Shown piece by piece: positions 43,106-44,894 of a stretch of 44,894 nucleotides of DNA. The number at the start of each line of letters is the position of its first letter. The first letter of the stretch is position 1. The notes beneath the pieces are model-generated. The model was not told where the DNA came from and made no database searches. It saw nothing but the letters and a program-made list of their open reading frames with translations. This DNA is from an uncultured Lachnospiraceae bacterium (lineage in GTDB: Bacteria; Bacillota; Clostridia; Lachnospirales; Lachnospiraceae), in assembly GCA_910586955.1 (NCBI GenBank), contig CAJUMM010000015.1, positions 1 through 44,894 on the forward strand, in the 5' to 3' direction. Both the position numbers and the translations under genes were made by a program.

Positions 43106-43654
43106 GTGACCAATGTAATTGTATTATTTCCGAAAATAGAAGAGGCGAAAAGCGTCCGGAACCTTCTGGTGCGCCACGGCTTCCAGGTCCCGGCCGTCTG
43201 TACCACAGGAGCCCAGGCCCTGGCCCAGGCTGATGCCCTGGGTGACGGAATCCTGGTGTGCGGCTACCGGTATGCGGACATGATGTATTCGGAACTCCAT
43301 GACTGTCTTCCCCCTCACTTTGAGATGCTTCTGGTAGCCTCCAAGAGAGTGTGGGACGATTGCATCGGAAACGATATTGTATGCGTGTCCACGCCCATCC
43401 GTGTCCAGGATCTTTTAAATACCCTGGAGATGATGGCGGTCCAGATAGAGCGGCGGAGGAAACGCCTGCGGCAGAAGCCGAAAGTCCGGTCCGAGGAAGA
43501 TAAAAAGACGGTCCGGGAGGCCAAGGAGCTTTTGATGGAGCGAAACAATATGTCCGAGGAGGAAGCCCACCGCTATCTGCAGAAATGCAGTATGGACGGA
43601 GGGAGAAATCTGGTGGAGACGGCACAGATGGTGCTGAGCATGATGAATTTTTGA
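43106..43654 (+). CDS. ANTAR-domain antiterminator with degenerate receiver
   Basis: 182 residues. Residues 1-110 have a receiver-like fold, but the expected phospho-acceptor position reads VCGYRYADMM with no aspartate at the strand end, so it is probably not phosphorylated. A coiled coil (IERRRKRLRQ) joins it to the ANTAR domain at about 130-180: KKTVREAKELLMERNNMSEE, then AHRYLQKCSMDGGRNLVETAQMVL, with the alanine and aromatic positions typical of the family. ANTAR proteins bind paired hexaloop hairpins in leader RNA and prevent terminator formation. The GTG at 43106 has GGGAGG 7 bp upstream; a GTG at 43100 is too close to the site. Likely target: the glnA leader. Confidence 0.88.
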   Translation: MTNVIVLFPKIEEAKSVRNLLVRHGFQVPAVCTTGAQALAQADALGDGILVCGYRYADMMYSELHDCLPPHFEMLLVASKRVWDDCIGNDIVCVSTPIRVQDLLNTLEMMAVQIERRRKRLRQKPKVRSEEDKKTVREAKELLMERNNMSEEEAHRYLQKCSMDGGRNLVETAQMVLSMMNF

Positions 43655-43671
43655 CGGAGGTGGAGATAGAA

Positions 43672-44517
43672 ATGAAGTTTACCAAAATGCACGGCATAGG
43701 AAATGACTATGTGTATGTGGACTGTACCCTTCAGGAATTGGAGAATCCGGAAGAGACGGCCCGCCTGGTGAGCCATCGGCACAAGGGCATTGGCTCCGAC
43801 GGGTTGATACTAATCAAGAAGTCTTTGGAAGCGGATTTTGAGATGGTCATGTACAATGGGGACGGATCCTACGGAAAGATGTGTGGCAACGGCATCCGCT
43901 GCGTGGCCAAATATGTCTATGACAACGGCCTCACGGACCGGACGGAGATTACGGTAGCCTCCGGCGGGGCGGTGAAGCATCTGAAATTGACGGTTTCCCA
44001 GGGAAAAGTAACCCGGGTACAGGTGAATATGGGAGAACCCATTCTGAAGCCGGAGGAGATTCCGGTTCTGGGGGCAGGGGAATCCCTGATAGCAGAACCC
44101 ATTCTCATAGGGGACCGGGAGTATGCCATGACCTGCGTGTCCATGGGAAATCCCCACGCAGTTGTCTTTCTGGAGCATGTAAAGGATCTGAAAATCGAAG
44201 AGCTGGGGCCTAAGTTTGAGAACCATTCCCGTTTCCCGGACCGGGTCAACACGGAATTTGTCCGGGTGATAGACCGGAAAAACCTGGAGATGCGTGTCTG
44301 GGAGCGGGGTTCCGGGGAAACCCAGGCCTGTGGGACGGGAGCCTGTGCCACAGCGGTTGCCGCCGTCCTGAACGGTTATACAGATCGGGAAGTGACCGTG
44401 CATCTGCTGGGGGGCGATCTGGATATCTGCTGGAGCCAGGAGGATAACTGCGTCTATATGACAGGACCTGCGGCTACTGTGTTCCGGGGAGAGGTGGATT
44501 TGGAGGAGCTGCGCTAA
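43672..44517 (+). CDS. dapF: Diaminopimelate epimerase
   Basis: Converts LL- to meso-diaminopimelate without a cofactor, for lysine and peptidoglycan. 281 residues, normal length. The two catalytic cysteines are in MCGNGIRCVA (near 72) and ACGTGACAT (near 222). The start reads MKFTKMHGIGNDYVYVD, the standard DapF beginning. GGAGGTGGA precedes the ATG. It starts 17 bp after the ANTAR gene and is probably on the same transcript. It confirms meso-DAP type metabolism. The stop is at the edge of a large palindrome that may end transcription. Confidence 0.95.
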   Translation: MKFTKMHGIGNDYVYVDCTLQELENPEETARLVSHRHKGIGSDGLILIKKSLEADFEMVMYNGDGSYGKMCGNGIRCVAKYVYDNGLTDRTEITVASGGAVKHLKLTVSQGKVTRVQVNMGEPILKPEEIPVLGAGESLIAEPILIGDREYAMTCVSMGNPHAVVFLEHVKDLKIEELGPKFENHSRFPDRVNTEFVRVIDRKNLEMRVWERGSGETQACGTGACATAVAAVLNGYTDREVTVHLLGGDLDICWSQEDNCVYMTGPAATVFRGEVDLEELR

Positions 44518-44704
44518 GCTGGATAGTTGTGGCTGAGGCGGACGCAGTTAAGAAACCTTATCCCATCCGGAACGCGCTCTCGCTCCATTCAAACGCAGCA
44601 GTACTAGGCTCATACTTCGCCTACGGCTCGTATTCGCCAAGTGCTGGCGTTTTCATAGGGTTCCGGCTAAGATAAGGTTTCTTAACTGCTGGCAGTCTCC
44701 AGCT
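44517..44704. repeat. Large imperfect palindrome after dapF
   Basis: GCAGTTAAGAAACCTTATC (44544-44562) is perfectly complementary to 44671-44689. After a 4-base mismatch, CCGGAAC (44567-44573) pairs with GTTCCGG (44660-44666). Outer arms AGCTGGA (44517-44523) and TCCAGCT (44698-44704) extend it. The interior can fold further: AACGC-AGCA near 44592 pairs with TGCTGGCGTT at 44642-44651, and GGCTCATAC (about 44607) faces GGCTCGTAT (about 44625). No protein-coding frame is visible. It may act as a terminator for dapF, but its size and internal structure suggest a dispersed palindromic element. The stretch 44705-44774 shows nothing recognisable. Confidence 0.8.
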
Positions 44705-44774
44705 AAACATTCATTTTTCAGTTGCTTTATTTTTTCCTGAGTATAGCAGCCCCTAGTCCCGTTTGGAGGAGCAG

Positions 44775-44886
44775 GCTCTCGCCAAATAGACATACTAAGC
44801 GTAGGCTTGGCCCTTCGGGTAAGAAAATGGTCCGATCCATATAGGCCTAGCTCACTGCCTGCGGCTTGCGTTCCCCAAGGACTGGC
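44775..44886. repeat. Second, diverged copy of the palindrome core at the window edge
   Basis: The segment shares ordered blocks with the core of the first palindrome: GCTCTCGC at 44775-44782 (first copy 44576-44583), CATACTAAGCGTAGGC against TACTAGGCTCATAC, CTGCGGCTTGCGTTC against CTACGGCTCGTATTC, and CCAAGGACTGGC at 44875-44886 against CCAAGTGCTGGC at 44637-44648. It also has its own dyad (CTCTCGCCA and TGGCAAGAG). No gene is seen. The assembly apparently stops a few bases later. Confidence 0.55.
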
Positions 44887-44894
44887 AAGAGAAA

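Noticed and set aside
1..44894. CRISPR arrays, rRNA genes, prophage, insertion sequence transposases
   Set aside because: No regular spacer-repeat pattern, ribosomal RNA sequence, integrase or transposase motif was seen on either strand.

Overview
The window looks like a chromosomal contig from a low- to mid-GC Gram-positive anaerobe, most likely a gut Lachnospiraceae (Clostridia). The reasons are strong Shine-Dalgarno sequences, sigma-A type promoters with 17-bp spacers, a lactose/cellobiose PTS operon with a PRD regulator, a PAS hybrid kinase of clostridial type, and a glnA-ANTAR pair. The family is an inference from gene style, not from a marker gene. The first 17 bases exactly match the 3' end of the standard Illumina TruSeq adapter, so the left edge is an assembly end carrying an untrimmed adapter. 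The right edge lies in repeated, palindromic DNA.

Region 1 (18-20867) is one long forward operon for a surface polysaccharide. It holds two DUF4422 glycosyltransferase-like genes, two GT2 enzymes, a GT8 enzyme and precursor enzymes: galE plus glf for UDP-galactofuranose, and UDP-glucose dehydrogenase plus UDP-xylose synthase for UDP-xylose. After these comes an unusual tail: two cytoplasmic beta-propeller-like proteins, a short-chain dehydrogenase, two radical SAM proteins, an FrhB-like iron-sulfur flavoprotein and a hexapeptide acyltransferase. One radical SAM protein is a fusion of about 1215 residues with SGNH-like and citrate-lyase-ligase-like nucleotidyltransferase regions. Seven proteins of different catalytic classes carry what looks like the same Rossmann-like accessory module. 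No flippase, polymerase or ligase is visible, so they must lie outside the window.

Region 2 (20885-27628) is a signalling block. It has a response regulator that fuses two receivers with two DNA-binding domains (REC-LytTR-REC-winged helix), a 7TM-type HisKA kinase, a convergent secreted membrane-anchored protein, and a GHKL kinase with no response regulator of its own. The fused regulator could serve both kinases.

Region 3 (27636-33023) is a beta-glucoside PTS operon (IIB, IIC, 6-phospho-beta-glucosidase, IIA) followed by its PRD-type regulator, with a palindromic operator candidate upstream of a clear promoter. A large PAS hybrid histidine kinase follows from its own promoter.

Region 4 (36362-44517) is housekeeping: an HtrA protease, a divergent ClpX followed by a small coiled-coil protein and a DUF3810 membrane protein, Fe/Mn superoxide dismutase (minus strand), tRNA-Pro(GGG), glnA with an attenuator in its leader, an ANTAR antiterminator protein and dapF. 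The glnA leader can form either a terminator or a hexaloop hairpin with the A1/G4 signature of ANTAR targets, which suggests that the ANTAR gene next door controls glnA. The last 377 bp hold no gene but contain a large imperfect palindrome and a second diverged copy of its core.
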